Below, one piece after another: positions 1-8,471 of a stretch of 64,000 nucleotides of DNA (positions are counted from its first letter, which is position 1; the number at the start of each line of letters is the position of its first letter). The DNA comes from Pandoraea cepalis (GTDB lineage Bacteria; Pseudomonadota; Gammaproteobacteria; Burkholderiales; Burkholderiaceae). Below the pieces are notes generated by a model, which was not told where the DNA came from, made no database searches, and saw only the letters and a list, made by a program, of their open reading frames with translations. The DNA lies in contig NZ_CABPSL010000001.1 of the NCBI RefSeq assembly GCF_902459665.1, positions 434,001 to 498,000 on the forward strand, in the 5' to 3' direction. The position numbers were made by a program, and so were the translations under genes.

Positions 1-145
1 CTTTCGAACCCGTGACGTTGGTACGCTCGCCGACATTGACGAAGAGCGTGCCCGCGCCGATGTTGAAGGGCTCGAGGCCGGACAGGCGCATCGGCTGCAC
101 TGGCTCGACGGATTCGACAGGCGTCAGGAAGGGCGTTTGGCTCAT
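1..145 (-). CDS. metH: Methionine synthase, C-terminal part (pterin, cobalamin and activation modules); cut by window edge
   Basis: Only the first 48 codons are in the window, read from an ATG whose complement is at 143-145. The translation contains [14 protein letters not shown], the start of the pterin-binding (methyltetrahydrofolate) domain of cobalamin-dependent methionine synthase. This gene therefore encodes the folate, cobalamin and reactivation modules, while the homocysteine-binding module is a separate gene just upstream (262-1404). The two are transcribed in the same direction, 116 bases apart. Together they would carry out homocysteine + methyl-THF to methionine + THF in the cytoplasm. 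The 3' end lies beyond base 1. Confidence 0.9.
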   Translation of the reverse strand, partial: MSQTPFLTPVESVEPVQPMRLSGLEPFNIGAGTLFVNVGERTNVTGSK

Positions 146-261
146 GGGGCAATCCGTTCAGTGGTTGGCGCGTTGGCCGTGCCTCGTGCGTGAGAGGCGA
201 CGGCGGCGCGCCGGACTTGCTGCAATCAATCTTGTCTTCGTCGGGCGGACGCTGGCGCCGC

Positions 262-1404
262 TCAGGCGTCGTCGCCGTCGTTGCCATCCGTGCCGTCGCC
301 GCCGCCGGTGGGGCGATATTGCGACGGCCAGCGGCGCGGCTTCACGTCAGCCAGCGCCTTCGCGATCTCCGCGATGTGTTCCGGCGTGGTGCCGCAGCAG
401 CCGCCCGCCAGATTCACCAGGCCTGCCTGCGCGAATTCCTTGAGCAGGCTCGACGTCACGTCGGGCGTCTCGTCGAAGCCCGTATCGCTCATCGGGTTGG
501 GCAGGCCGGCGTTCGGGTAGACCGACACGTAGGTGTTGCACAGCTTGGCCAGTTCCGCGATGTACGGACGCATGAGCGTCGCACCGAGCGCGCAGTTCAG
601 GCCAAACGTGAGCGGGCGGGCGTGACGCAGCGAATTCCAGAACGCTTCGACCGTCTGGCCCGACAGAATGCGCCCGGAGGCATCGGTGACGGTGCCCGAG
701 ATCATGATCGGCAATACCTCGCCGGTGTCTTCGAAAAGCTCGTCGATGGCAAAGAGCGCGGCCTTGGCGTTGAGCGTATCGAAGATCGTCTCGACGAGGA
801 ACAGATCGACGCCGCCTTCGAGCAACGACTTGGCTTGCGCGTAGTAGGCGTCGCGCAGTTGGTCGAAGTCGACGTTGCGCGCGCCCGGATCGTTCACGTC
901 CGGGCTGATGCTCGCGGTCTTCGGCGTCGGACCGATGGCGCCGGCGGCGAAGCGCGGCTTGTCGGGCGTGCTGAAGGCATCGCAGGCCTCGCGCGCCAGA
1001 CGTGCCGACGCGCGGTTCATCTCGTCGGCCAGATCCTCCATGTGATAGTCGCTCTGGGCGATCGTCGTCGCCCCGAACGTATTCGTCTCGAGGATATCGG
1101 CGCCTGCCGCAAGGTATTTGCGATGAATCTCGCTGATGATGTCGGGGCGCGTGAGCGAGAGCAGCTCATTGTTGCCCTTGACGTCGTGCGCGAAGTCGGC
1201 GAAGCGATCGCCACGGTACTGGGCTTCGCTCAGCTTGTACTGCTGGATCATCGTGCCCATGGCCCCGTCCAGAATCAGGATGCGCGATTCGAGCAGCGCG
1301 GGCAGTGCCTGACCCCGCGTGTAGCGCGGCTGCGAGCGGGCCGGAGCCGTGGTCGATGCGGTCCCCGTATGGGCGTTGGCGGCGGATGGGCTAGCGGTGG
1401 TCAT
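262..1404 (-). CDS. metH: Homocysteine S-methyltransferase module of split methionine synthase
   Basis: A 380-residue protein equivalent to the N-terminal homocysteine-binding barrel of MetH. Residues 1-32 are a low-complexity extension; the barrel starts near residue 35 ([14 protein letters not shown]). The three zinc ligands that activate homocysteine are present: Cys271 in GLNCALGA and Cys336-Cys337 in [11 protein letters not shown]. The [10 protein letters not shown] motif at about 105-113 is also typical. The protein ends where the homocysteine domain ends, so the folate and cobalamin domains must come from the next gene downstream (1-145 and beyond). Split MetH is known in Burkholderiales. 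I saw no cobalamin riboswitch in the leader upstream of 1404. Confidence 0.93.
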   Translation of the reverse strand: MTTASPSAANAHTGTASTTAPARSQPRYTRGQALPALLESRILILDGAMGTMIQQYKLSEAQYRGDRFADFAHDVKGNNELLSLTRPDIISEIHRKYLAAGADILETNTFGATTIAQSDYHMEDLADEMNRASARLAREACDAFSTPDKPRFAAGAIGPTPKTASISPDVNDPGARNVDFDQLRDAYYAQAKSLLEGGVDLFLVETIFDTLNAKAALFAIDELFEDTGEVLPIMISGTVTDASGRILSGQTVEAFWNSLRHARPLTFGLNCALGATLMRPYIAELAKLCNTYVSVYPNAGLPNPMSDTGFDETPDVTSSLLKEFAQAGLVNLAGGCCGTTPEHIAEIAKALADVKPRRWPSQYRPTGGGDGTDGNDGDDA

Positions 1405-1436
1405 GACGGACGTCGCCTTGGAGTGGCCGGAAAACC

Positions 1437-1446
1437 TATAATTGTA
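1437..1446. promoter_or_regulatory. Overlapping -10-like elements for divergent metH and rhodanese genes
   Basis: An AT-rich island in a very GC-rich gap reads TATAAT on the plus strand (1437-1442) and TACAAT on the minus strand (1446 to 1441). The first would serve the rhodanese gene at 1551, the second metH at 1404. Neither has a good -35 hexamer at 16-18 bases, so this rests on the -10 hexamers and the divergent arrangement. Confidence 0.35.
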
Positions 1447-1550
1447 ATGGTTTTCGCGCCCGCCGCCCGCGCGCAGCCGCCTGCCGGGCGGCGCCGGCGG
1501 CGATTCGTGACGCGCGCGCCGCGCCGTCCTGACCCGCTTTCGCCAACGAT

Positions 1551-1943
1551 ATGGAATTCCTGCTCCCGAGCGCCGCTCACCAGTTTCTGCAAGCCAAGTC
1601 CAATGCCCTGTTCGTCGATTGCCGCAGCGAAATGGAATACTTGTTCGTGGGACACCCGGCCGGGGCGATCCACGTGGCGTGGAACGACGGCCCGGATTGG
1701 GAGATCAACCCCCATTTCGTCCAGAGCGTGCGCAAGCTCGCCGGCGCCGGAGGCGAGCGTCCCGTGCTGCTGATCTGTCGCAGCGGCAACCGGAGCACTG
1801 CGGCCGGCGAGGCGCTCGAGGCGGCCGGGTTCCGCAACGTGTATGCCGTGCTGCACGGCTTCGAGGGCGATCTGGACGGCACCCATCACCGCAACGCCGT
1901 GAACGGGTGGCGCTTCGAAGGACTCCCGTGGGAACAGTGCTGA
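1551..1943 (+). CDS. Rhodanese-like domain protein
   Basis: A 130-residue single-domain rhodanese. Such proteins transfer sulfane sulfur through a persulfide on an active-site cysteine. The active-site loop CRSGNR is at residues 76-81 with Cys76 as the nucleophile, preceded by the strand PVLLI. The N-terminal [22 protein letters not shown] block (residues 21-42) is the usual substrate-side motif. There is no signal peptide, so it is cytoplasmic. It stands alone, divergent from metH; the physiological acceptor cannot be read from the context. The Shine-Dalgarno before the ATG is weak. Confidence 0.88.
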   Translation: MEFLLPSAAHQFLQAKSNALFVDCRSEMEYLFVGHPAGAIHVAWNDGPDWEINPHFVQSVRKLAGAGGERPVLLICRSGNRSTAAGEALEAAGFRNVYAVLHGFEGDLDGTHHRNAVNGWRFEGLPWEQC

Positions 1944-2016
1944 GGGCCTGCGCGAGGCCATTGCCGTGCGGGATACGGCGGTGATGCATGACATGACGGT
2001 AAGCTTCGGCGCCATG

Positions 2017-2042
2017 AAAAAACCCTCGCCGTGGCGAGGGTT
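2017..2042 (-). terminator. Rho-independent terminator of the DUF3567 gene
   Basis: The stem CCCTCGCC / GGCGAGGG (2023-2030 with 2033-2040) has a very tight loop. It is flanked by an A6 run at 2017-2022 that becomes a U tract on the minus strand. It sits 35 bases past the stop of the minus-strand gene at 2078. Confidence 0.85.
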
Positions 2043-2077
2043 GGGTGTGGGTGGTGGCACCGCGTGCGGTGTTGGCG

Positions 2078-2335
2078 TCAGTGGAGCACGACCGGGTTCG
2101 TCATGAAGGTATCGAACTGGCCGAGGAATTCATCGACTTCGTCCTCGGAGGGCTCGCTGGCGATCAACTTCTGCACTTCTTCACGGAATTGCCGGGCAAG
2201 CGTGCCGTCGAGAAAAATCTCACGGCCAGCGGTTTTGTCCACGATTTCATAGCCACCGGCAGATAGCGCGTGATCGCCGTTATCCGCGGCAAACTCGACC
2301 ACATAGTAGTTCGGGCTGTTGTAAATCATGAGCAT
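2078..2335 (-). CDS. DUF3567 family protein
   Basis: An 85-residue acidic protein starting MLMIYNSPNYYVVEF, the signature opening of the DUF3567 family found in betaproteobacteria. A good Shine-Dalgarno (AGGAG) lies about eight bases before the ATG at 2335, and a Rho-independent terminator follows, so it is probably monocistronic. There is no signal peptide or membrane segment. The family has no established function. The C-terminal half (EVQKLIASEPSEDEVDEFLGQF) is predicted helical and strongly acidic. Confidence 0.85.
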   Translation of the reverse strand: MLMIYNSPNYYVVEFAADNGDHALSAGGYEIVDKTAGREIFLDGTLARQFREEVQKLIASEPSEDEVDEFLGQFDTFMTNPVVLH

Positions 2336-2507
2336 GGCAACTCTCCTGGTGTTCCTGCATGGTCCTCAGTAACCCACATAGGGGCGACGCGGCGCGATTT
2401 CAAGAGGCAGTGCCCCATGATTCGCTTATCGGCACACCGGCTGACGAATTCAATGGTTTTGGCCCTCCTTGTCTAAGATCCCGCTACAGGTCCCGCAGCT
2501 TGCTGGT

Positions 2508-3302
2508 TCACACGTTAGAGGACGCCCCGAGCAAAAACGTTGCAAGGGCATTGGTTACGAACTGTTTCTGCTCGACGATCGACAGATGGGCGGCGTCGGG
2601 CACGATTTCCAGCCGGGCACCGGCGATGCCGCTGGCGATGCGTCGCGCGACGGCCGGCGGCGTGGAGGGATCGTTTTCCCCGACCAGCACCAGGGTCGGC
2701 GCGTCGATTTCCGACAGTCTGGCTCGCACGTCGAACGCGGCCAGCGCTTCGCAGGCGGCCGCGAAACCCTCAGGATGCGCCTTGGCCACCAGCGCGCGAA
2801 CGCGTTCCGATGCCTCGGGGTGGCGCTTGCGGAAGCGCTCGCCCAGCCAGCGCTCGAGCGTGCCGTCGGCAAGCGCCTTCATGCCCCGTTCGCGTGCCTG
2901 CGTGGCGCGCTGGCGAAACACCTTCGCGTCGGCGTCGTCGTAACCGGCCGTGGTGTCGATCAACGTCAGGCTGGCGATGCGCTCCGGCGCATCGAGCGCG
3001 ACTTGTTGCGCGACGGCACCGCCCATCGAAATGCCGACGAAGTGCGTTTGTGGGATTTCCAGCGAATTGAGCAATGCGGTCGCGTCGGCGGCCAGTTGTT
3101 CGATGGTGTAAGGGCCGGCGGGGACGTCGCTGCGGCCATGGCCGCGGCTGTCGTATCGGAGCACCCGGAAATGGGCCGCGAGGTCGGGCACCAGATCGTC
3201 CCAGATCGTGAGATCCGCGCCCAGCGGATGCGCGAGCGTCACCCACGGACCGTGGCCTTCCACCGCGTAATGAATCGATGCACCGTTGGCACTGACTTTC
3301 AT
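2508..3302 (-). CDS. Alpha/beta hydrolase, 3-oxoadipate enol-lactonase-like
   Basis: A 264-residue alpha/beta-hydrolase starting MKVSANGASIHY. The oxyanion segment LAHPLGADLTIWDDL (about 23-37), DSRGHGRSDVP (51-61) and the nucleophile elbow GISMGG with Ser92 match the PcaD-type enol-lactonase group. The acid LVGENDPSTPP and the base DAAHLSIVEQ follow in the expected places. PcaD hydrolyses 3-oxoadipate enol-lactone in the beta-ketoadipate pathway, but no other pca gene is nearby, so the substrate is uncertain. The reading frame is open further upstream, but family similarity begins at the ATG at 3302, after a G-rich Shine-Dalgarno-like stretch. Confidence 0.83.
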   Translation of the reverse strand: MKVSANGASIHYAVEGHGPWVTLAHPLGADLTIWDDLVPDLAAHFRVLRYDSRGHGRSDVPAGPYTIEQLAADATALLNSLEIPQTHFVGISMGGAVAQQVALDAPERIASLTLIDTTAGYDDADAKVFRQRATQARERGMKALADGTLERWLGERFRKRHPEASERVRALVAKAHPEGFAAACEALAAFDVRARLSEIDAPTLVLVGENDPSTPPAVARRIASGIAGARLEIVPDAAHLSIVEQKQFVTNALATFLLGASSNV

Positions 3303-3520
3303 GGTGAGCGGCCCCCCAAATCTCGTCGATGCGTTGGCGAAGTGGCGTAGGTGCAGTGGGATGTTTCTGATTATGTCAGGAACCTTGGACTTCTGCTGGC
3401 GAACCGTAGTAGCAGGACAACACTGCGCCGCGCCGCGGTGCGACGTGCACATCGCTCGAAATTCTAACGAATGGGGCGCGGGGTTTAGCGCCCCGGAGGT
3501 CCGAGCCGGGCCGGGCCGGT

Positions 3521-4768
3521 TCAAGGCGACGATTGCTGTGTGAAGACCAGTTCGAACTCGTTGCCCGACGGCTCGGTCTGCTTGACGCGCACCGGCATCC
3601 AGTCGAGCGATGGCGCGAGCCAGATGTCGACGCGTCGCTCGTCACCCGCCTTACGCGGCAACCGCGTGAAGTGCCGGGTCTCGACATAGCCCTGCGGCGT
3701 GCGCAAGGTTTCCTGGCCAACGTACTGCACTGGCCAGACTTCGCTGCTGTCCGTGTCGACCACCGTGAACTCGTGCGTCACGCCGACCTGCGCGTAGCGT
3801 TCCGGATTGCCTCTCGCATAGCTTGCCAGCTGCATCATCACGCTGAATCGGTCTTGGGCGCCGGGCGCGAGCGGCATGGACTGGCCGGAGCGCGAGAAGT
3901 GCAGCATCGGCGTGCCATCGCGATGGAAGTCACTGACGTATTCGGCGCGACGACCGCGTTTTTCCACATAACGAGATGGTGCAATGCCGTTCACGTCAAA
4001 ACCGCCCTCGCTGATGAACTCGAACGTGCCGAAGAAGATGATCGGCACCGCCACGCGCAGGCGGTAATGGCCGTTCGCGTTGACCCATTGCAGTTCGCCG
4101 GTCTGATTGCGCACGCCGTTCATGTACGCGTCGTACGCCATCGTGGCGGAGGGCGGCGGATCGAACCTGTCGCCATTGGCGGCGGCTGCCGTGAGCGGCG
4201 GGCCGGGCGGCGAGGTGGCTTGCGCGCTGCTGGCGGGCGCTCCAGACGTGTCGCCTTCGCTTGCGACGGTCTGCGAGGCCGCCTGCGGCCCGGGCGTGTT
4301 CGCCGTGGCCGGTGCGGCAAGTGTATTGGGGGCGGCCCGCGGCACGGGGGGGGCGAGCTTGCGGGGGTGCGGCTTGACGGCCGGCTTGGGCGCTGACGGC
4401 GCGGGGAGTGCGGGCGGCGCCGGCGGTGCGGGAGGCGCGACAGGTTTGAGCGGAATCAGCGTGACCGGAATCTCGGGAATCGGCGTGTCTTCCATCGACG
4501 ACCGGTCGCTCGCGACCCACAATGCGATGAGCCCATGGACGGCGAGCACGGCGGCCATCACGCCCGCCCAGACGAATCCACGCGTGCGCCAAAGCCCGCG
4601 CTGGCGAGCCGCCGCTGACGGTGTCGGGCCAGCGGGCGGCAAGACCGCGTCCTGGGAATCGATGGGGGCCGGAGGCACGTTGGGCACTGCTTGGCAAAAG
4701 GAGCAATAAGGGCGAGACGGACAATGCGGGCGATTCCGACGTTTAGCGAGCGACGGCACGAGCCACAA
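3521..4768 (-). CDS. DUF3108 domain protein with N-terminal anchor and proline-rich linker
   Basis: Up to 415 residues. A single membrane anchor (about residues 65-87, GFVWAGVMAAVLAVHGLIALW) is followed by a Pro/Ala-rich TonB-like linker (about 95-175) that could span the periplasm. The C-terminal DUF3108 domain (about 210-415) starts near PPSATMAYDAYMNGVRNQTGELQW. Proteins of this type are predicted to be envelope proteins of unknown function. The start is uncertain: the first 60 residues are low-complexity and contain no obvious Shine-Dalgarno, so translation may begin closer to the membrane segment. The gene is 218 bases upstream of the hydrolase on the same strand. Confidence 0.78.
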   Translation of the reverse strand: MWLVPSLAKRRNRPHCPSRPYCSFCQAVPNVPPAPIDSQDAVLPPAGPTPSAAARQRGLWRTRGFVWAGVMAAVLAVHGLIALWVASDRSSMEDTPIPEIPVTLIPLKPVAPPAPPAPPALPAPSAPKPAVKPHPRKLAPPVPRAAPNTLAAPATANTPGPQAASQTVASEGDTSGAPASSAQATSPPGPPLTAAAANGDRFDPPPSATMAYDAYMNGVRNQTGELQWVNANGHYRLRVAVPIIFFGTFEFISEGGFDVNGIAPSRYVEKRGRRAEYVSDFHRDGTPMLHFSRSGQSMPLAPGAQDRFSVMMQLASYARGNPERYAQVGVTHEFTVVDTDSSEVWPVQYVGQETLRTPQGYVETRHFTRLPRKAGDERRVDIWLAPSLDWMPVRVKQTEPSGNEFELVFTQQSSP

Positions 4769-4927
4769 TCCACCGGAACGTCACGGGCTCAGGATCTCAC
4801 ATTGCGATGCACTCGGTTCGACAGATCGTGTCGGCGGCCGTTCAACGGGCGGGCGATGCCCTCAGGTAGAATCTTCGGCTTCACGCGCCATTCTATCGGG
4901 CCTCAGGGGGCCCGCAGACTCCATCCC

Positions 4928-5914
4928 ATGAAACTCGCTACCCGCAAGGACGGCACCCGCGACGGCCAACTGATCGTCGTGTCGCGCGACCTGTCGAGCG
5001 CCTGCATTGCCGACGCCATCGCGCCCACATTGCAACGCGTGCTGGACGACTGGACGTTCTACGCGCCTCAGCTCCAGACGCTCTACACCGAACTCAATCA
5101 CCAGCGTGCGCGAAACGCCTTCGCGTTCGATCCGGCCGAATGCATGGCGCCGCTGCCGCGCGCGTACCAATGGGCCGACGGCTCGGCCTATGTGAACCAC
5201 GTCGAGCTGGTGCGCCGCGCACGCGGGGCCGACATGCCGCCCGAATTCTGGACCGATCCGCTCATGTACCAGGGCGGCAGCGACGACTTCCTTGGACCGA
5301 CGGACGACATCGTCTGCGCGTCCGAAGACTTCGGCATCGACTTCGAAGGCGAGGTTGCCGTGGTGACGTCGGATGTGCCGATGGGCGCCACCCCGGCGCG
5401 CGCGCTCGAAGGCGTGCGTCTGTTGATGCTCGTCAACGACGTGAGCCTGCGCAACCTGATTCCCGCCGAACTGGCCAAGGGGTTCGGCTTCTTCCAGAGC
5501 AAACCGGCAAGCAGCTTCTCGCCGGTGGCCGTCACGCCCGACGAGCTGGGCGATGCCTGGCACGCTGGCCGGGTGCACCGGCCGCTTACCGTGAAGTGGA
5601 ACGACAAGAAGTTCGGTGCGCCCGAATGCGGCGAAGACATGGTGTTCGACTTCGGCCAACTCGTGGCGCACGTGTGCAAGACGCGCAATGTGCGCGCGGG
5701 CACCATCGTGGGCTCGGGCACGATCTCCAATAAGGATCGCAGTCGCGGCAGCGCATGCATTGCCGAGAAGCGCATGCTGGAGACGATCGACAAGGGCGCG
5801 CCGGAGACCGCGTTCATGCGCTACGGCGATCGCGTGCGCATCGAAATGTTCGACGCCCAGGGCAAGTCGATCTTCGGCGCCATCGATCAGGCCGTCTCGC
5901 CGCTGGATGAGTGA
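4928..5914 (+). CDS. Fumarylacetoacetate hydrolase family protein
   Basis: A 328-residue FAH-superfamily enzyme. The segment ASEDFGIDFEGEVAVV (about 131-146) supplies acidic metal ligands, and GSGTISNKDRSRGSACIAEKR near the C terminus is the conserved glycine-rich region. The family cleaves or isomerises C-C bonds in diketo acids with Mg2+ or Ca2+; the physiological substrate here is not deducible. I chose the ATG at 4928 (MKLATRKDGTRDGQL) because that is where the family alignment begins, although the frame is open upstream. It is divergent from the DUF3108 gene and no aromatic-catabolism gene adjoins it. Confidence 0.86.
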   Translation: MKLATRKDGTRDGQLIVVSRDLSSACIADAIAPTLQRVLDDWTFYAPQLQTLYTELNHQRARNAFAFDPAECMAPLPRAYQWADGSAYVNHVELVRRARGADMPPEFWTDPLMYQGGSDDFLGPTDDIVCASEDFGIDFEGEVAVVTSDVPMGATPARALEGVRLLMLVNDVSLRNLIPAELAKGFGFFQSKPASSFSPVAVTPDELGDAWHAGRVHRPLTVKWNDKKFGAPECGEDMVFDFGQLVAHVCKTRNVRAGTIVGSGTISNKDRSRGSACIAEKRMLETIDKGAPETAFMRYGDRVRIEMFDAQGKSIFGAIDQAVSPLDE

Positions 5915-6089
5915 CTTCTTGTCGCCAACGCTGCGGGAAACGCCTGTCGGCCTTGAAAATCGGCGTCCCGCGGACCTTTGCGGCGTTCGCGCGGATGCGT
6001 CAATAGGGTGAACCCGGATATGGCGGGGAATTCCGGCTCCGCTATGCTTTGTCTCCTTGAGTCGGTTCGCACCCCTATCGGGTGGGCGA

Positions 6090-6168
6090 GCCGGCCCTAA
6101 TTTTCGCCGGCGCGGCGCGAGGCCCCTTTTCCAGGGGGCCCGCGCAAGAGAAAAACAGAGCGCGGGCC
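6090..6168 (+). promoter_or_regulatory. Hairpin-rich leader with two mutually exclusive stems before a binding-protein gene
   Basis: Three strong stems lie directly ahead of the Shine-Dalgarno of the 6191 gene. The first is GCCGGC (6090-6095) with GCCGGC (6106-6111). Hairpin A pairs 6115-6126 with 6135-6145 (GGCCCC/GGGGCC plus GCGC/GCGC). Hairpin B pairs GGCCCGCGC (6137-6145) with GCGCGGGCC (6160-6168), nine perfect pairs with a 14-base loop. A and B share 6137-6145 and cannot both form. Neither is followed by a T run, so if this regulates it would act on translation. A weak -10 (TATGCT) lies at 6043-6048. Confidence 0.4.
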
Positions 6169-6190
6169 AGACCAGATCAGGAGACTCTCC

Positions 6191-7342
6191 ATGCGAAACC
6201 CCGTGCGCACTGCCCTGCTGGGTGCGATGTTGCTGGCGATGGCCGGCGGTGCTGCCGCTCAGGTCAAGATCGGCGTGAATATCTCGCTCACCGGGCCTGC
6301 CGCGTCACTTGGCATTCCCGAGCGCAACACGATCACCATGCTTCCGACCGAGATCGGTGGCCAGAAGGTCGAGTACATCATGCTCGACGACGCGTCGGAT
6401 ACCACGACCGCCGTTCAGAACACCAAGAAGCTCATCTCGGAGAATCATGTCGACGCCATCATCGGTTCGTCGATCACGCCGAACACGCTCGCGATGATCG
6501 ACGTGATCGCGAGCGGTACGACGCCCACGATTTCGCTGGCCTCGTCGGCCCGCATCATCGAACCGGTCGACGCCAAGCGTTATTGGATGTTCAAGACGCC
6601 GCAGACCGACGCGCAGATGGCTTCAGCCATCGCCGAGCATGCGAGCCGTCATGGCGTGAAGACGATGGCGTTCATCGGTCAGGGGGACGCGCTGGGTGAA
6701 GCGTTCTACGAGGAAGTCGCCAAGTTCGCCGCTCTGCACAAGATCAAGATGGTCGCCAGCGAGCGCTTCGCCCGCACCGATCCGAGCGTGACGGGGCAGA
6801 TCCTGAAGATCATGGCCGCGCATCCGGACGCCGTCGTCGTGGGCGCCGCCGGCACACCGGCCGCGCTGCCGCCGAAGGCATTGGCCGAGCGCGGCTACAA
6901 GGGGCTCGTGTATCACAACCACGGCGTGGGCAATAACGACTTCCTGCGCGTGTGCGGCAAGGATTGCAACAACACGTTCCTGCCGGCGAGCCCGGTACTC
7001 GTGGCGTCGCAACTGCCGAACGATCATCCGGCCAAGGCGGTGGCGCTCGACTACATCAAGAAGTACGAAGCCAAGTTCGGCGCCGGCACGGTGGCCGCCT
7101 TCGGTTCGTATGCATGGGATGCCGGCATTCTGCTCCAGCGCGCCATTCCGATCGCGCTGAAGACGGCCAAGCCGGGCACGCCGGAATTCCGCAAGGCGTT
7201 GCGCGACGCGCTCGAGACGAGCAAGAACATGCACGTCACGAATGGTGTGATCAACATGAGCCCGACCGATCACCTCGGCCTCGACCAGCGGGCCCGTGTG
7301 ATGGTAGAAATCGAGAATGGCAAGTGGCAACTCGCGCCGTGA
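6191..7342 (+). CDS. ABC transporter substrate-binding protein, branched-chain amino-acid (LivK) type
   Basis: A 383-residue periplasmic binding protein with a clear Sec signal peptide (residues 1-24, cleaved after GGAAA) and the mature start QVKIGVNISLTGPAASLG, typical of type I (Leu/Ile/Val-binding) folds. The SSITPNTLAMIDV and SLASSARII segments near residues 95-125 belong to the ligand cleft. The start has a good Shine-Dalgarno (AGGAGA). No permease or ATPase genes are adjacent, so it is an orphan binding protein that must partner with a distant Liv-type transporter. A terminator follows at 7465. Confidence 0.9.
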   Translation: MRNPVRTALLGAMLLAMAGGAAAQVKIGVNISLTGPAASLGIPERNTITMLPTEIGGQKVEYIMLDDASDTTTAVQNTKKLISENHVDAIIGSSITPNTLAMIDVIASGTTPTISLASSARIIEPVDAKRYWMFKTPQTDAQMASAIAEHASRHGVKTMAFIGQGDALGEAFYEEVAKFAALHKIKMVASERFARTDPSVTGQILKIMAAHPDAVVVGAAGTPAALPPKALAERGYKGLVYHNHGVGNNDFLRVCGKDCNNTFLPASPVLVASQLPNDHPAKAVALDYIKKYEAKFGAGTVAAFGSYAWDAGILLQRAIPIALKTAKPGTPEFRKALRDALETSKNMHVTNGVINMSPTDHLGLDQRARVMVEIENGKWQLAP

Positions 7343-7464
7343 GTGCAGCGCGAAAGTTGTGAGTCCTGCCGATCTCGCATGACGGTGAGGCGGCCGACGC
7401 CGCGCGCATCCACCACAGATTGACCGTCGGTGGTATCGGCGTTGTCCGGTGCCGCCGCCTCCCC

Positions 7465-7492
7465 ATCCCCGCTTGCGCGGGGATATTTTTTT
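7465..7492 (+). terminator. Rho-independent terminator after the LivK-type gene
   Basis: A perfect 8-bp stem ATCCCCGC (7465-7472) / GCGGGGAT (7477-7484) with loop TTGC is followed by A and seven T. It lies 120 bases past the binding-protein stop and 13 bases before the next start codon, so it separates the two transcripts or attenuates read-through. Confidence 0.9.
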
Positions 7493-7505
7493 GGAGCGGT
7501 AAGCC

Positions 7506-8327
7506 ATGTCGCAAGACCCCTATCAACACTACCAGTCGCTGCAATTCAAGCGGCATCCCAATGGCGTACTCGAACTCATCATGGGCGCCGGGGCGAACAA
7601 GAGCGGCCTGTCGACGGCCGACCATCGCATGCACCAGGAACTGGCCGATGTGTGGCGCGACATCGATCGCGACACCGAGACGCGCGCGGTCGTCATTCGA
7701 GGCGAAGGCAAGGGGTTCTCCGGCGGCGGCGACCTGTCGCTCGTGGAAGACATGGCCGACGATTTCGCCGTGCGCGCCCGCGTGTGGCGCGAAGCGCGCG
7801 ATCTCGTCTACAACGTGATCAATTGCAGCAAGCCGATCGTCTCCGCCATGCACGGCCCGGCCGTGGGGGCCGGGTTGGTCGCGGGCCTGCTCGCGGACAT
7901 CTCGATTGCCGCGAAGACGGCGCGCATCATCGACGGCCATACGCGGCTGGGGGTTGCGGCGGGCGATCATGCCGCCATCGTCTGGCCGCTGCTCTGCGGC
8001 ATGGCGAAGGCGAAGTACTACCTGCTGCTGTGCGAGCCGGTCACGGGCGAAGAGGCCGAGCGCATCGGGCTCGTGTCGCTTACCGTCGACGAGGCCGACC
8101 TGCTGCCGCGCGCGTTCGAAGTGGCCGACAAGCTGGCGCGTGGCTCGACCACGGCCATTCGGTGGACCAAGTACGCGCTCAACAACTGGTTGCGCAGCGC
8201 GGGGCCCTCGTTCGATGCGTCGCTCGCCCTCGAATTCATGGGCTTCGCGGGGCCGGACGTGCGCGAAGGCATTGCGTCGCTGCGCGAGCGCCGCGCGCCG
8301 GATTACAGCGGCGACGCCCCGTTCTGA
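7506..8327 (+). CDS. Enoyl-CoA hydratase/isomerase family protein
   Basis: A 273-residue crotonase-superfamily enzyme. The CoA-binding and oxyanion segments are visible: [23 protein letters not shown] (about 58-80) and [24 protein letters not shown] (about 104-127), with a glycine-rich HGPAVGAG turn. The position usually holding the first catalytic glutamate reads [15 protein letters not shown], so one hydratase Glu seems replaced and the reaction may not be a simple hydration. It probably works in acyl-CoA degradation. A Shine-Dalgarno (GGAGCGG) precedes the ATG. The terminator immediately upstream implies its own promoter or read-through. Confidence 0.85.
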   Translation: MSQDPYQHYQSLQFKRHPNGVLELIMGAGANKSGLSTADHRMHQELADVWRDIDRDTETRAVVIRGEGKGFSGGGDLSLVEDMADDFAVRARVWREARDLVYNVINCSKPIVSAMHGPAVGAGLVAGLLADISIAAKTARIIDGHTRLGVAAGDHAAIVWPLLCGMAKAKYYLLLCEPVTGEEAERIGLVSLTVDEADLLPRAFEVADKLARGSTTAIRWTKYALNNWLRSAGPSFDASLALEFMGFAGPDVREGIASLRERRAPDYSGDAPF

Positions 8328-8471
8328 CACACCACTGGCGCACGCTCGGCGTATGATCCATATCCATACGCCCTCCGCGCGCCGACGTGCGCGCGAAGGC
8401 GCTCAGGATGTGCGCGACTTGCCGGGATTGCCCCGCGGGCCGTGCGTCCCCGACCGTGACTGGAGACTGTA

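Noticed and set aside
1405-1550. Cobalamin or SAH riboswitch before metH
   Set aside because: I looked for the B12-box and SAH conserved cores on the minus strand and found neither; the leader after the -10 is only about 35 bases.
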